This document shows, in pieces, positions 10,801 through 21,223 of a stretch of 64,000 nt of DNA. Source of the stretch: Harringtonia aguacate (taxonomy: Eukaryota; Ascomycota; Sordariomycetes; Ophiostomatales; Ophiostomataceae); NCBI GenBank assembly GCA_014183095.1, contig JACCPH010000015.1:203544-267543 (forward strand). Direction: 5' to 3'. Positions within the stretch are counted from its first letter, which is position 1; each line of letters starts with the position of its first letter. A model generated the notes under the pieces. That model did not search any database and had not been told where the DNA came from. It saw only the letters and a list, made by a program, of their open reading frames with translations. Position numbers and translations under genes: made by a program.

Positions 10801-13800
10801 TTTGATCGTCGGGCCTCTCCATGGAAATCCCAGCCGCACTAAGGGTTCTGAGAACGTCGACAAAGCCACGACCTGAGCCGAAACGGACAAGCTTGGCGTC
10901 CAGGTCAGCGTTGCGTTCCACCTTTGGCAGAAGAAATTCCACCAGCTTTGCATTCCCGACGCCCACCGCTTCGAATAGCGCAGACGCGAGGCTGTTCTTG
11001 CGCCTTTCTTTCTCCTCTGCATCCTTGGTGTTCTTGGTCGTCGACTCGAGCTGCCGAACGAGTCCGCGTACGAGGCCTTCTTGGCCATACCGCACAGCGA
11101 TTTCGAGCGCAGTTGGCTGCTTTCTGGTCCACTCTCGCAGCTTGGTCGACTCCGAGTAGTTCATGTCCTCTGGAAGCGGAGAAGGCTCTCCTGCAAGAGC
11201 GTCGACCCCATTCTTGATGAGCTGCTCCCATATCTCTGTGTGCCCTGCCGAAGCACAAGCAACCATCAGTGTCGTCAAGAGACCCTCTGCCTCCAGCTGC
11301 TCCTTGGGAGAAAGGCTCCATATGAAATTGAAGGCGTCAACGCGGCCCGCCATGCACGCTAGCTTCAATGGGATTCTGTCTTCGTCATTTGTGCGTTTCA
11401 GCATCTCCTTGAACTGCTCGCCTCGAAGACGCTCAATAACCCTGAGCGTTTTCGCATCGCCTATCCGTGCGGCAAGGTGTACCGGCGAGTTTCCGCGTAT
11501 GTCGTATGCGGACAAACTGAAGCCTTCTTCCAGGAGTATCTCGACAACCGACGCATGGCCGTGCTGAGCAGCATGCAGGACAGGGTTTTCCTCACCCTCC
11601 GCCGCTTTTGCTTCTGCAAGGGCCGCCGGATCCACGATGGCGTGGAGAAGCCTCTTGACGCACTCGACATGACCAGCGGATGACGCTGCACAGAGAGCTG
11701 GCACAACACTGCTTGACCGACAAGTCGCGAAGAACTGTTCCAGCATCGTGTCGAGAATCTCAGTGTTTCCTGTTTCGGCCGCCGCAATCACCGCTGTTTG
11801 AATCCGAAGCTGCTGGCTGTCTGCAGCCACATCCATGTCTCGCAAAATGATTCGCACAATGCGGTGAAGCTCAAGCCGGACAGCGAGACTTAGAGGGTCA
11901 TCTTCAGCTGACCATGGCCACCCAAATGCAATAGCACACATACGAGCCCACTGAGAAAAGGAGCTTAAACCTGCACCCTCGGCGGGAGTACTTAATATGC
12001 TATCCGAGGCAGAGACAGAGGTAGATCTTTGAGAGGCAGGCCTTGGAGAGGCAGGCCTTTGAGAGGCGAAACTGGATCTCAAAGAGCCGCGATCTGAGGT
12101 ATCGTCCGGTAGAGGAGAGCCCGGACGGAGACTAGGGCCATCATCATCCACTGTGCTGGGCTCGTCGCGGAGCCGAGGGACATTGTCCGTGCTTTGATTG
12201 TCGTTGTTGCTTTCTTCAATTTGGGGAGCAGCACTATTCTCAACAGGCTCTGGACCAGCGCCAGGCTTTGGTGCTGCCTCACTCGGCTCATCAGTCACGG
12301 GAACGTCCTGTGCTCCGTCCTCGGCTGTGCCAGACTCGTCCGTTGTGCGTGTGGCGGAGGCGATCAGGAAATTCGCAGACAAATCATCCAACTGATCATC
12401 TGGTGTTGCTGCAAGTTTGTAGTGGCTCGGCCAGTACAGCCCCGCATAACCCAGCAAGGCAACTGTCAGAGCCGTTGGCGAGCGAGTCTTGGTCATCAGC
12501 ATGCGTGTCACTTTCTTGCCATATTTGATTTCTGGATCCTGGTCTGGTTTCTCGTCTGTTGCAGCTTCCTGGCCCTCTGTGGACTGCTCACTGTCCCCGG
12601 ATTCTGCAGGCTTTCGCGATCCTGCCCGTCGTCCTAGGTCAGCCTGCATCTGTAGACGTGCTTGAAGCTCCGTTTCTGGTTGTATGCACAGCGACAGATA
12701 CCAAAGGCTCTGCTTTGTAATGAGAGAGTGGAAATTTGGTATCAGAATGTCGTTCTGCTGCTCCTCGAGATAGCGGCGGAGGGTGTGGTGGACCAGCAGA
12801 ACGCGGTCGTCGACGACTTTCACGATCGGCCCCAAGTAGCTTCCGAGGTCCTTCATCAGATCCCACGAGACGACTTCAGAAAGATCTTGAAATGTCAGGG
12901 GGCCATTCTCGGTCTCCGGCCTGTCCGCATGGGAGAGAGCCACAGCCACCGAGAGCTCATAGACCGTGAGGGGCCTGACTGCGTAGTAAATCCAATTCAA
13001 GGCAAGCGTCGCCGCTTCGGATTCTTTGACACGGTTCACCAGATTTTGGAACACCTTGTCCAGCGACAGAGACGGTGTCATGAGATTTTCGCGCAAGGCA
13101 CTGATCGTTGAAGGAATGTTGCTCTGCTCCATTATGTCCAGATTTAGCATGATGTAGAGATAGTTCATGTCGTCGTAGCATAGCTTGTTGACAATAGTCT
13201 CCTCTTGTCCTCTCCAGACTGGCCGTGTTTTGACAATGCGAGACACACGTTCAGAGGCAGACTCGCGAATAACAGTGTGCCAGCTCAATTCTCCCAACGA
13301 AAGACGTAGGGCGGAGACCTCTGGTGGCGTGTCGGCAAACTCTGAGCCGGTGGCTAGAATCTTGATGTTTTTTTTCTTGGAATGAGCCGCCGAGACGAGA
13401 GACGCAATCGTGTCCGCAATCGTATCCGCAATGGGTTTCTCGCATTGATTGATAGCATTCACGACGAGGAACACCTTGGATATCCCGGGAGCGGCGATGA
13501 GGTAACGAAAGACCTCCCAGAGCTGTGCACATGAGATATCCTCGTTTTCAACAATGTACTCAGACAGCGATCTCAAGCCCAAGTAGCACTGAGGCCGTAG
13601 CAGGATAATCTGCCGTACCAGCGAAGCGGCCAGGTGCCATTCCGAGTTCCTGGTCGTGTCCCACATGTGAAAGCCAAAACTGAGAAACAGGGTTTCGGGG
13701 TCATGGTTGCTGGCCTGTAGCGAAAAAAGAATATGTGATGTGAGGTACGTCTTCCCAGAGCCTGGGGGGCCTGTCACCACCAGCAAGCTCGACGTCTCGC

Positions 13801-14997
13801 TCTCAAGCCACTCTTTGTACGTTGGGTGTTCATCAACCCATTTCATGGAGCGAGGATCTGTGTCAGAAGGGCTTAGCCGTCCGGATGTGGCCTCTGGACG
13901 GCATAGAAGCCTCTGCAAGCGTCGGTGGACGCTGTTGATTTCTAGATTCACGGTGAGACGCTGTCGTCTGCATGATCAAGGACGTCCTGGTTCCGCACTC
14001 ACGCCAGGAAATACGTCCCAGTTGGGAGCTCATGTTCTCAAGCACACTGCCGAGTCGTAGCCCCAGCCGCGTTGCTTCAGATGTCTCGTCACCGAAAACC
14101 CAGGGGTCCTCAGAGGGTGGCTGGGCGGGCAAGGCGGCATGAATCAGCATCCAAGCATCCAAGCATCCATCAAGGCTATTCAGGCAGTCTGCAAGACACT
14201 CACAAACAACCCCTCCTCAGACGGGCCATTCCTCAGGCTGATCGGGAAGGCTTGCGCAATGTTGGCAAACCGGATCTCCGTGCGAGCCAACTGCCCAGGA
14301 AACTTGCGAATTACATCAGGCAGGTTGGGATGAGGGATTTTGCCAGCTGCAAGCAAGCGAAGCAAGTACCTCTCCCATTGCTCAGGGTCTGTGTAGGACG
14401 GTGATTCGATCAGGTGCTGGATGTATTGGTCAACATATGCGACGGAGACGATGGGAGGGCTTGCATACCAGGCCAACCGTCTGGAAAGGTACCCAGCTGT
14501 ACTTTCCGCTTTCCGAGGCAACCAGAAGAACCTGCATTCGTCAGATGGCCGCTCCGAGCACGCCAGGCAGGGGGGGGGTATTCTACCTCTTTGACGAGCA
14601 CGGCCCCTACGTTGTGGGCAACAAAAATTAGCTTGTCATCGCGCTGAACGGGTGGGCACTGGTTAGCTTGAGGCATCAGACGTTTGCTGGCTTGTTGATG
14701 TTTGGCATGAATTGCGCATACAAGTATTGTTCTCTTGGAGAACAGCGTTTGCAGGTCTCCAAGAATATCCCTGGCCCTGTGGCGGACATAGTCATCGCCA
14801 AAGTTATTGTCATCCAGGGCGACAAAGTTGGTGGAATAGATGGTAGTGCCGGTGAACTGCTCAAAAAAAAACTTGTTTTGGGCCTGTTGTGCTGCAGCGT
14901 CCCGGCTAGGGACACTGTCGATGCCATTGATGATCAGGATGCTGGCGGCACGTTGGTTAGCAAGATGCCGTTCCTGTGTCCATAGGGCCTTTTGTCC
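7888..14997 (-). CDS. NLR-type protein: NACHT NTPase, ankyrin repeats, C-terminal SPRY; N-terminal exon(s) unresolved
   Basis: Large STAND/NLR-like protein, probably a cytosolic sensor. Well-supported exons are complement(14204..about 14531, 14003..14120, 8842..13941, 8654..8777, 7888..8578), all frame-consistent. Just after the third joint comes the P-loop GPPGSGKT (Lys codon at 13751-13753) of a NACHT domain. The position expected for Walker B reads FLVVNAINQC, with Asn where fungal NACHTs normally have Asp. Roughly 900 residues of ankyrin repeats follow (for example HAAQHGHASVVEILLEEG and SALHYAVGHQTRLTLVERLL), with Ser/Pro-rich and Asp-rich spacers. The last two exons encode a SPRY domain (FEVEIVECKGG, VGIGLMPE, SWGYHSDEG, GEGNTIGMAYD, LWFTRDG) and a Glu/Lys-rich tail ending in TAG at 7888. 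Upstream, an open frame from 14997 to about 14587 ends in LIFVAHNVGAVLVKE, resembling the nucleophile elbow of NLR-associated alpha/beta-hydrolases but with Asn for Ser. The joint at 14532-14586 does not keep frame, so the true start is unknown. Confidence 0.82.
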
Positions 14998-15520
14998 TTA
15001 CGTAGCCATAGCACAGCGGCGGTTCGCGAACCAGCATAGACGTGGTTGTCACGAGATGAAGCGGCGCAAGTTGTGCGAGGCACCAAGGCCGCACAAACTG
15101 GGGTTGACGATGCAAGCTGAGGCAAGGCGCACACGGTCGTGCGTTCCATCAGCAGCAGCCCACAGCTGTCGGAAACAGTGACAGCAGGCTGGCTCACAGC
15201 CGACCCAGAGGCAAAGAAAGTGGACCGCAATTTGCCAGCCGGCGTTTCAGGCAGCGGAGGATACACACCAACCTAGGTTCCATTGGAGGTGGGTAGCATC
15301 CTCTGCTCGCATGGCCTAGCTGCAAAAACGATGTAAGATACGAGTACTCGTAGACTTGATTGCACGAGAGTGCTCGAGAGAGTCGACCTGCTATGAAGCT
15401 GTGGAGACATGTATTCGTCAACTAGTAAGCCCTTGCGGGTGCTCATACCTATTCTCATGCTCGAAACCATATGAGAATGCCCGCCGGCGCCAGATGCCCA
15501 GCCTCGCCTACCCTCCTCCC
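14998..15520. other. Region 5' of the NLR gene, possibly with a decayed first exon
   Basis: On the minus strand a frame from about 15270 to 14938 reads VYPPLPETPAGK and later VLWLRKD, phrases like those at the start of fungal NLR alpha/beta-hydrolase domains, but no VHGLGG-type oxyanion motif is visible and the frame does not continue into the 14997 frame. It may be a mis-assigned exon or a decayed one. A perfect 14-base palindrome, TACGAGTACTCGTA, sits at 15339-15352. Confidence 0.4.
15339..15352. repeat. Perfect palindrome TACGAGTACTCGTA, preceded by GTAAGA
   Basis: A 14-base self-complementary sequence directly following GTAAGA, so that GTAAGATACGAG is formed. Related pieces recur in the other long spacers of the window (near 25097, 26456, 28250, 28450, 51174, 52561, 52800, 53020, 53425 and 60412). 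Confidence 0.8.
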
Positions 15521-16873
15521 TCAGGACACGGAACGGGACTGTTTCCCAATCGCGAAAACGGCCGCCTCAGCAGCCTTTGCGGCTGCCTGAGCAGCATTCG
15601 CCGCTGCCGCCGCTGCCATCGCCGCTGCTTCTGCTGCTTTTGCGGCCGCCTCTGCTGCTGCTGCTGCCGCCGCCGCAGCCGCTGCCACTGATGACAACAC
15701 CAAGGTTGCTGGGGACGGCGGTTGCGTGTCGTCGTGAGGAGGGGGAGCGGACGTTGGTTTACCCGCTGACGGGATTGGCCGTTTAGCGGAAGGACTCGAG
15801 AGGGGCGACCTAAGCTCAGGCAGAATAGGAAGCTCCACCCCTGTCGCGCATTCCGCGTTAGTTCCGCCATCCTCTGTTCCTTCCCCTGCGGCTCCTTCTG
15901 CAGTTCTCTCTGTAGCGTCTGTAGCTTCTGCTTCTGTAGCCTCCGTCGCTCCTTCCTGTTCGGCCACGCCTTCCTTTGTAGCATCTGCCCTGTCAGGCGT
16001 CAACTTGTCTTGCTCCGACAGGTTGACTCGGAAGAGTTTCCCAATGTCCAGTCGCTCCATGTGCTCCAGGTCGCCGTCTGTGATGCCGGACACGCTGTTG
16101 TTCCGCACCTGAACCATGCCTGGCGTAAAGGCAACCGGGTCGATGATCTTGTCCTCGTCGGTCCGGGTGGACAGCGCCCGCCGCGCCGCGGACACAATGT
16201 CGACTTCGCTGTGGATTCGCAGCTTCGCAATGAATGGAGTGCCATAGCGACGCTTTAGCAGGACGGCAGTCTGCAGGAACGACGGCACGCCATCCGCCTC
16301 GTCCGGGTTCTCCTGCATGGTCCATGTCACCGTGTTCTCGTCGTCGCCGCCTTTGCCCTTGCTGCGGCCGGGCTGTCCGGTCAGCGTCGCCTTGAACTTG
16401 AGCGGCCGCGTCTGCTCCATTTCCCATTCCACTTTGGCCTCGCCGTCGACAACACCGCCCCCGCCGGTGAGGCCGGCCGAGGCGCCGTACCTCGTCCGTC
16501 GGTCATATGTCGTCTTGTTCAGCCAGTGCATCCGATCGGGCGCGAGGTTGACCACGGCCGGGTCCCGTCGCGGGTTGCCTGACTTGTCCAGAAACTCGAG
16601 CGTGACACTGATGGACTGGTACCGACGTCCTGCCAGTCGGCTCTGGAACCGGAACTCGATCACCAGCAGCGTCGCCTGGCACTCGTCGTATTCATGCACC
16701 ATCTGGCCATGATGGACTTCCACCAACCTGATGCGCGTATTCAGTGGCGACTTCTCATTTGTCGTCTGCGCAAAAATCCGTCGAGATTCTTCTCCTGGCA
16801 TGTTGGGGAGGTGGAAGTTGCTCTCGTCGCCTTCGGCAACGAGGTCCACTTCAAAGTCGAGGTCGTCATCCAT
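15521..16873 (-). CDS. Uncharacterised 450-residue protein with C-terminal alanine-rich helix
   Basis: Single-exon gene; I do not recognise a named family. Residues 1-45 are acidic (DDDLDFEVDLVAEGDE). Residues about 45-290 alternate hydrophobic strands and loops (TLLVIEFRFQSR, SISVTLEFLDKSG, PAVVNLAPDRMHWL, YGASAGLTGGGG, NTVTWTMQENPDEADGVPSFL, FIAKLRIHSEVD), suggesting a mostly beta domain. A Glu/Ala/Thr-rich disordered linker follows, then a Pro-rich piece. The last 60 residues are nearly all Ala with regularly spaced Glu, Lys and Gln, predicting one long helix before KQSRSVS. The start ATG at 16871-16873 is chosen because the frame opens there with no better upstream Met. The gene is divergent from the ankyrin-subtilase 563 bases away and next to the NLR, so a shared promoter and function are possible but inferred. 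Confidence 0.75.
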   Translation of the reverse strand: MDDDLDFEVDLVAEGDESNFHLPNMPGEESRRIFAQTTNEKSPLNTRIRLVEVHHGQMVHEYDECQATLLVIEFRFQSRLAGRRYQSISVTLEFLDKSGNPRRDPAVVNLAPDRMHWLNKTTYDRRTRYGASAGLTGGGGVVDGEAKVEWEMEQTRPLKFKATLTGQPGRSKGKGGDDENTVTWTMQENPDEADGVPSFLQTAVLLKRRYGTPFIAKLRIHSEVDIVSAARRALSTRTDEDKIIDPVAFTPGMVQVRNNSVSGITDGDLEHMERLDIGKLFRVNLSEQDKLTPDRADATKEGVAEQEGATEATEAEATDATERTAEGAAGEGTEDGGTNAECATGVELPILPELRSPLSSPSAKRPIPSAGKPTSAPPPHDDTQPPSPATLVLSSVAAAAAAAAAAAEAAAKAAEAAAMAAAAAANAAQAAAKAAEAAVFAIGKQSRSVS

Positions 16874-17436
16874 GTTTGCCGCGTTTGCTTCGAGCTCGTC
16901 GTCGTCAACATCGCCAATTTACTGAACATGGAGTGGAAACTTTCCCAGGCAAGACAGCGCAAATATATGGCCAGGCACAACGAAGAAGAAGCTCCAGCTG
17001 CGAGACCCCTGCTCGAGTCCCCTGCTCATGCCCACCCACTTCTCTCATTGCGGAAGGATGAGGGTGTGCTCGTAGCGCACCCACATCACCTCGCCACGGC
17101 TGACGGAGACCCATCTTTAATGCAATGCAACCCCACCGGCGGCCACCACAGCAGAGGGGGACTGGGCGGGAAGACAGTGTCGGGGTGACCCAGTATGCGT
17201 GTCAGACCCAGCACAGGCTGTCGTCTCATCATCCACTCGTTCTCATGCAATTGCAGCTTTCTCCAGGCTCGACGAAGCGCTCATACAAGCAAGCTTGCTT
17301 ATGAACTGTGTCGGGGTGATCGCATCCTTTGTCATTGCATTTTGTTGCCATCGATAGCAACAACTACGGAGTTAGCGAGAAGAAGCGAACAAGCTGCCGG
17401 GCGACTGCGGCGGCCAGCCTTGCTACATAGCACGGC
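16874..17436. promoter_or_regulatory. Shared divergent promoter of the orphan gene and the ankyrin-subtilase
   Basis: The 563-base gap between head-to-head start codons at 16873 (-) and 17437 (+) must hold both promoters. No TATA box or named operator could be assigned by eye. Co-regulation is an inference from spacing. Confidence 0.5.
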
Positions 17437-20400
17437 ATGGCGCGAAAGGAGGCCGTTACCGCACGTCACCGCGGGCCTCCAGCAGTCAAGCAGACCACCA
17501 TCAAGGACGTGCTGGAAGACGCAAGAAACACCGACTTCCAAGACAAGGCGGCCTGCAAACGGTTCCAGGAGAAGCACCGCCCTCGTCTCAGCAAAGATCC
17601 AAATTTGCGCTATCAAGAGGACGAGGTTCTGAACGAGCTGGCAAGAAAGGAGAGCGTGGGCGTTCACAGAAACTTCATCAAATGGGCCATTGAGACCCAC
17701 CGATCCCTCCTGTTCTGCAAGACGGATGGAGGGTACACGCCTCTTCATCTAGCCATTCGCAAGGGCAACCATGAGTTCGTCGGCCTGGTGCTTCAATATG
17801 CCAGCAATATTCAGGCCCTGCTGATCGAGAAGTCCGACCTTGACATGACCTGCCTGCATTTTGCCATCAACTACAGAAGCCCGTTTACCGAGGAAATCAT
17901 TGCCAAATCCCTGGACACAGGCGCCGTGGTGCCGATTCCCAGTCTGATTGGCGGACTAGGCTCGGTGAACGGACCGAGCAGTCCGGCCGACATCTTTACC
18001 ATTCAGTCCAAGGACCATCAGAATGGCTTCGACGGCATGACACCTCTTCATATGGCTGCCGTGTCGAAAGAGCACGAGCCCGAAGACGACGCTTTTATGG
18101 CCACCAGGAAGAACTTCACGTCGTCTAAATCAATCAGCTATGTGGCCGATGAGATGGACGAGTACGACCCCAATGACGGCAGATTTGCAAGCCCAGGCCA
18201 ACCGCAATTCACGGCCAAAAGGCCGTCACCGGCTCAGAGGCCCAGATCGCCCCTGCACGTGGACACGGGGCTCTACGCATCTGAGGCCCCTGACAAGTTT
18301 GTTGTCGTCAGCAAGGGACTCCAGCGGACGCGGACCATGGACATGTCCAGGGCGCCGCAGTCGCCAGGTGGTGCCGATACTCCAAAGGACAATATCAACC
18401 TCCTCAAAGGTGCCAAGAAATTCAACCTGCTGGATATTGTCAAGAAGCTGGTGGACGCCAATCCGCGCGTGCTTGTAGACTACCGGGACGGCTACGGTGA
18501 TACTCCCTTCCAGGCGCGTGTGGAGTATCAGCGTGAGCTTCAGGACATATCCTTTGCGGAATCGGACTCTGAAGTGCAGCGCGAGATGAAGCACCATGAA
18601 ATGATCGAAAAAAACCCGACCTTGCGCTACCTGCGCACATATATCATCGACAAATTTGACCGCCGGAATGCGATGAAAGCCCTTTACAAGGTTGGCGACG
18701 GTAAGGCACTATCCTCTTTGCACTGTCTGAAATCATTAAAAAAAAAAAAAAAGGCAGAAGCTAACCAGGTCCCTCGTATTCATGACGACAGAGCGTGTCC
18801 TTGAGTTTGACCTATCGGGCCTGCCCTACTCGTCCATCAATACCGAGTTTCTATATGGCCTCGGAAAGGTTTTGCGGTTTGAGGGGATGCTGAAGTATGT
18901 AGCTCTTCCTCGGCTTACTGTCGAGGACGAGGATTCTATGGAGGCAACAAATGGCACCGGTGGAGCCAATGGAGCCTATGGAGAGCAGGGACAAGCAGGC
19001 AAGAGGTGAGGATGGCCCCGTATCCCTTTGGCTCTCTCGATGTGCAAGAGCTGACAGTATTATGCAGCAACCCTGGTGCTGGCCTACAGAACATGTACAC
19101 GATCTTCCAGTGGTTGCGAAAACACCACGTCAAGTCGGTGTTGAAAGTAACTGTGGTCGATGATGCGGAGCCGTCTCACTCCGATGAAGCCATCGAGAGG
19201 TGCTTAAGCGGTCTGGATGTGCGTATCTGGAACTGGTACAGGGTCGATCTCTGCTGCGATGTCATTGTGAATGCGGCCGAGAATGCCAGAGATGTGACGC
19301 TCTACTCCTCTGGAAACAATGCTGTTCTTGTCGGATGGTCCAGCATGGCAGGGCTCCCGAGGTTAAAGGAGGTGAGATTTCATCTATCTCAGCAAAAGAG
19401 CTCAGCATGGCATGGTTTGCTGATACGATCCTGGACAGCTAGAAAAAGTGCACATCAATGTCCGCGAGGTACGTGTTTTCTCTATACAACGGTCATGGCT
19501 GCCGGCATATTCCTGCCCAGAGCTAGAAATATGGCTGACACCAAGGCGTACAGGGGCTCGAAAGACAGCGAAGACTGGAATCATATATGCAACGTTTCCA
19601 GGAAGAGCTGCTGAAAAACAAGCCTGGCGTCAAGTGCACGTGGGACCTGCTCAAGTCCGGCTCCAAGTTCAATTCCGTCTTCGTGGAGCGAGGGGAGGGG
19701 AAAGTAACGTCAGTGATGCCGGCTGCAGTGACTGCTTGTCTCCCGGCGAAGCGTGCTAACGAATTCCTAAACAGCGAATCGAAATGGATGAAGTCGATGG
19801 CAGATTTTGCGGATTTCCTAAAGTCTGCCAAGCCGCAGGTGCCCGTCAAGCCTGTCAAGATTGCCATTATCGACGACGGCATCGACACGTCATTGGACGA
19901 CTTCACCGGCAAGATCCAGGTGGGCGAATCATTCTACCAGCTGGGTGAGCTGTTTGGTGGTCGCGGCACATATTACGTGCCGACAGGCCAGCACGGAACG
20001 CTCATGGCCAAGTCCATATGCAAAATATGTCCCATGGTGAAGCTGTACATTGCGCAGCTGGAAGTCGTTCCGGGGCAGAATGGACAAAGATCTTTTACCG
20101 CTGAGTCAGCGACAGAGGTGAGTATCTGCCCCTTTCTCTTACCGCGCTATTAACACTATCACGGATGCTGACAGCCTGCGGCAAGGCAATCCACTGGGCC
20201 GTGGACCAAGGCGTCGACATCATTTCCATGAGCTGGTCGATCAGCGGCCGAAGCGTTCTAGACCGGCTGGAAGAGGCGCTGCGCAGGGCGTCGGCGGATC
20301 GCATCATCATGTTCTGTGCGTCGATCGACGAGGGTCCGTCATCCATTGACAAGACATATCCAGGCAAGGCAGGCAACTGCATCAAAATTGGAGCATCCAC

Positions 20401-20908
20401 AGCGACAGGCGCAAAGCTGTCGTGGGTGTCAGGGAGCAACAGCGACTTTTTGCTACCAGGTGAGGCGCCGCTCACGGCTTCGTCAGATTCCCGCCGGTGG
20501 AACCAGAGCAACGGCCCGCACCCCTACATGGGCTCGTACGGCAGCTCGGTATCGACGGCGCTAGCAGCCGGGCTCGCGGGCACGCTGTTATATTGCGATC
20601 GATTGCTGGAGTCGGAGAGCGAAGACGACGAATCGACGGCCGGTATCGACGGTGTTCCAGCCATGGGAGGAGGCATGGGGGGTACTGGTTCTTCCGTGGG
20701 AACGGTGGATGATCTACGGACGACGAACAAGATGAAGGAGGTCTTCAAGACCCTTTCCAAAGGGACAGAGCTGAACCGATTCCCCCAAGTCTGGGACCAC
20801 CTGCCACAGAACCCTAGCTTGATGGTGTGGAACGAGAAGGCAGACCCTGACGGAACGGCGAGGACAAAGTCGGAGCTGGATGAATTCATGAAGCGTGTGA
20901 AGCGGTGA
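17437..20908 (+). CDS. Subtilisin-like serine protease (S8) with N-terminal ankyrin repeats
   Basis: Intracellular subtilase, no signal peptide. Exons 17437..18700, 18792..19005, 19068..19371, 19439..19468, 19554..20121 and 20175..20908 give about 1037 residues. The N-terminal third has ankyrin-like units (GYTPLHLAIRKGNHEFV, MTCLHFAIN, GMTPLHMAAVS) separated by a disordered stretch. Next is the module common in fungal ankyrin-subtilases (VLEFDLSGLPYSSI, LRFEGMLKYVALPRL). The protease domain has Asp711 (AIIDDGID), His751 (GQHGTLMA) and Ser918 (YGSSVSTALAAG), a complete triad. The exon 5-6 joint is least sure: GAG/gtgagt breaks frame, and a cut 4 bases later at gtatct keeps it. A 71-base GT...AG stretch at 19704-19774 also looks like an intron but removing it breaks the frame. 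The context (NLR downstream, divergent orphan) suggests a regulatory or cell-death protease; substrate unknown. Confidence 0.87.
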
Positions 20909-21223
20909 TTCTCTCTTGGGAGGTTTGTTTGGTGCGCGGGAAACGAGTTAGCATCGGGGCTGGCTGCCTGGTGACACGTCGGGTTGCTGTTTTTTTTTTA
21001 ATCTTGTCCTTATTACCCTTTGCATTCCCGTCTAGAGTTATAAACAGCCTTGTAGCATTTTAGGCGCTTATTTTGCAACATCCCTTTTATGCCTTTATTT
21101 CGACGTCTTTGAGACGAGTGCCCTCCGCTTATTATACATGGCCAGCATGAAGCAGTCAAAGCCGGTAAGCCTCTTATCTACAGAATAATAACATAAAAAG
21201 AAGCACGGGCACGCAGCAGCCCT
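20909..21223. other. Convergent 3' intergenic region
   Basis: Short spacer between the stop of the ankyrin-subtilase and the stop of the esterase on the other strand. AT-rich with a T run near 20990; it probably holds both 3' ends. No gene seen. Confidence 0.6.

Noticed and set aside
15577..15786. Leu/Pro-rich open frame on the plus strand
   Set aside because: It is the complement of the GCC-rich repeat that codes the alanine-rich tail of the orphan protein.
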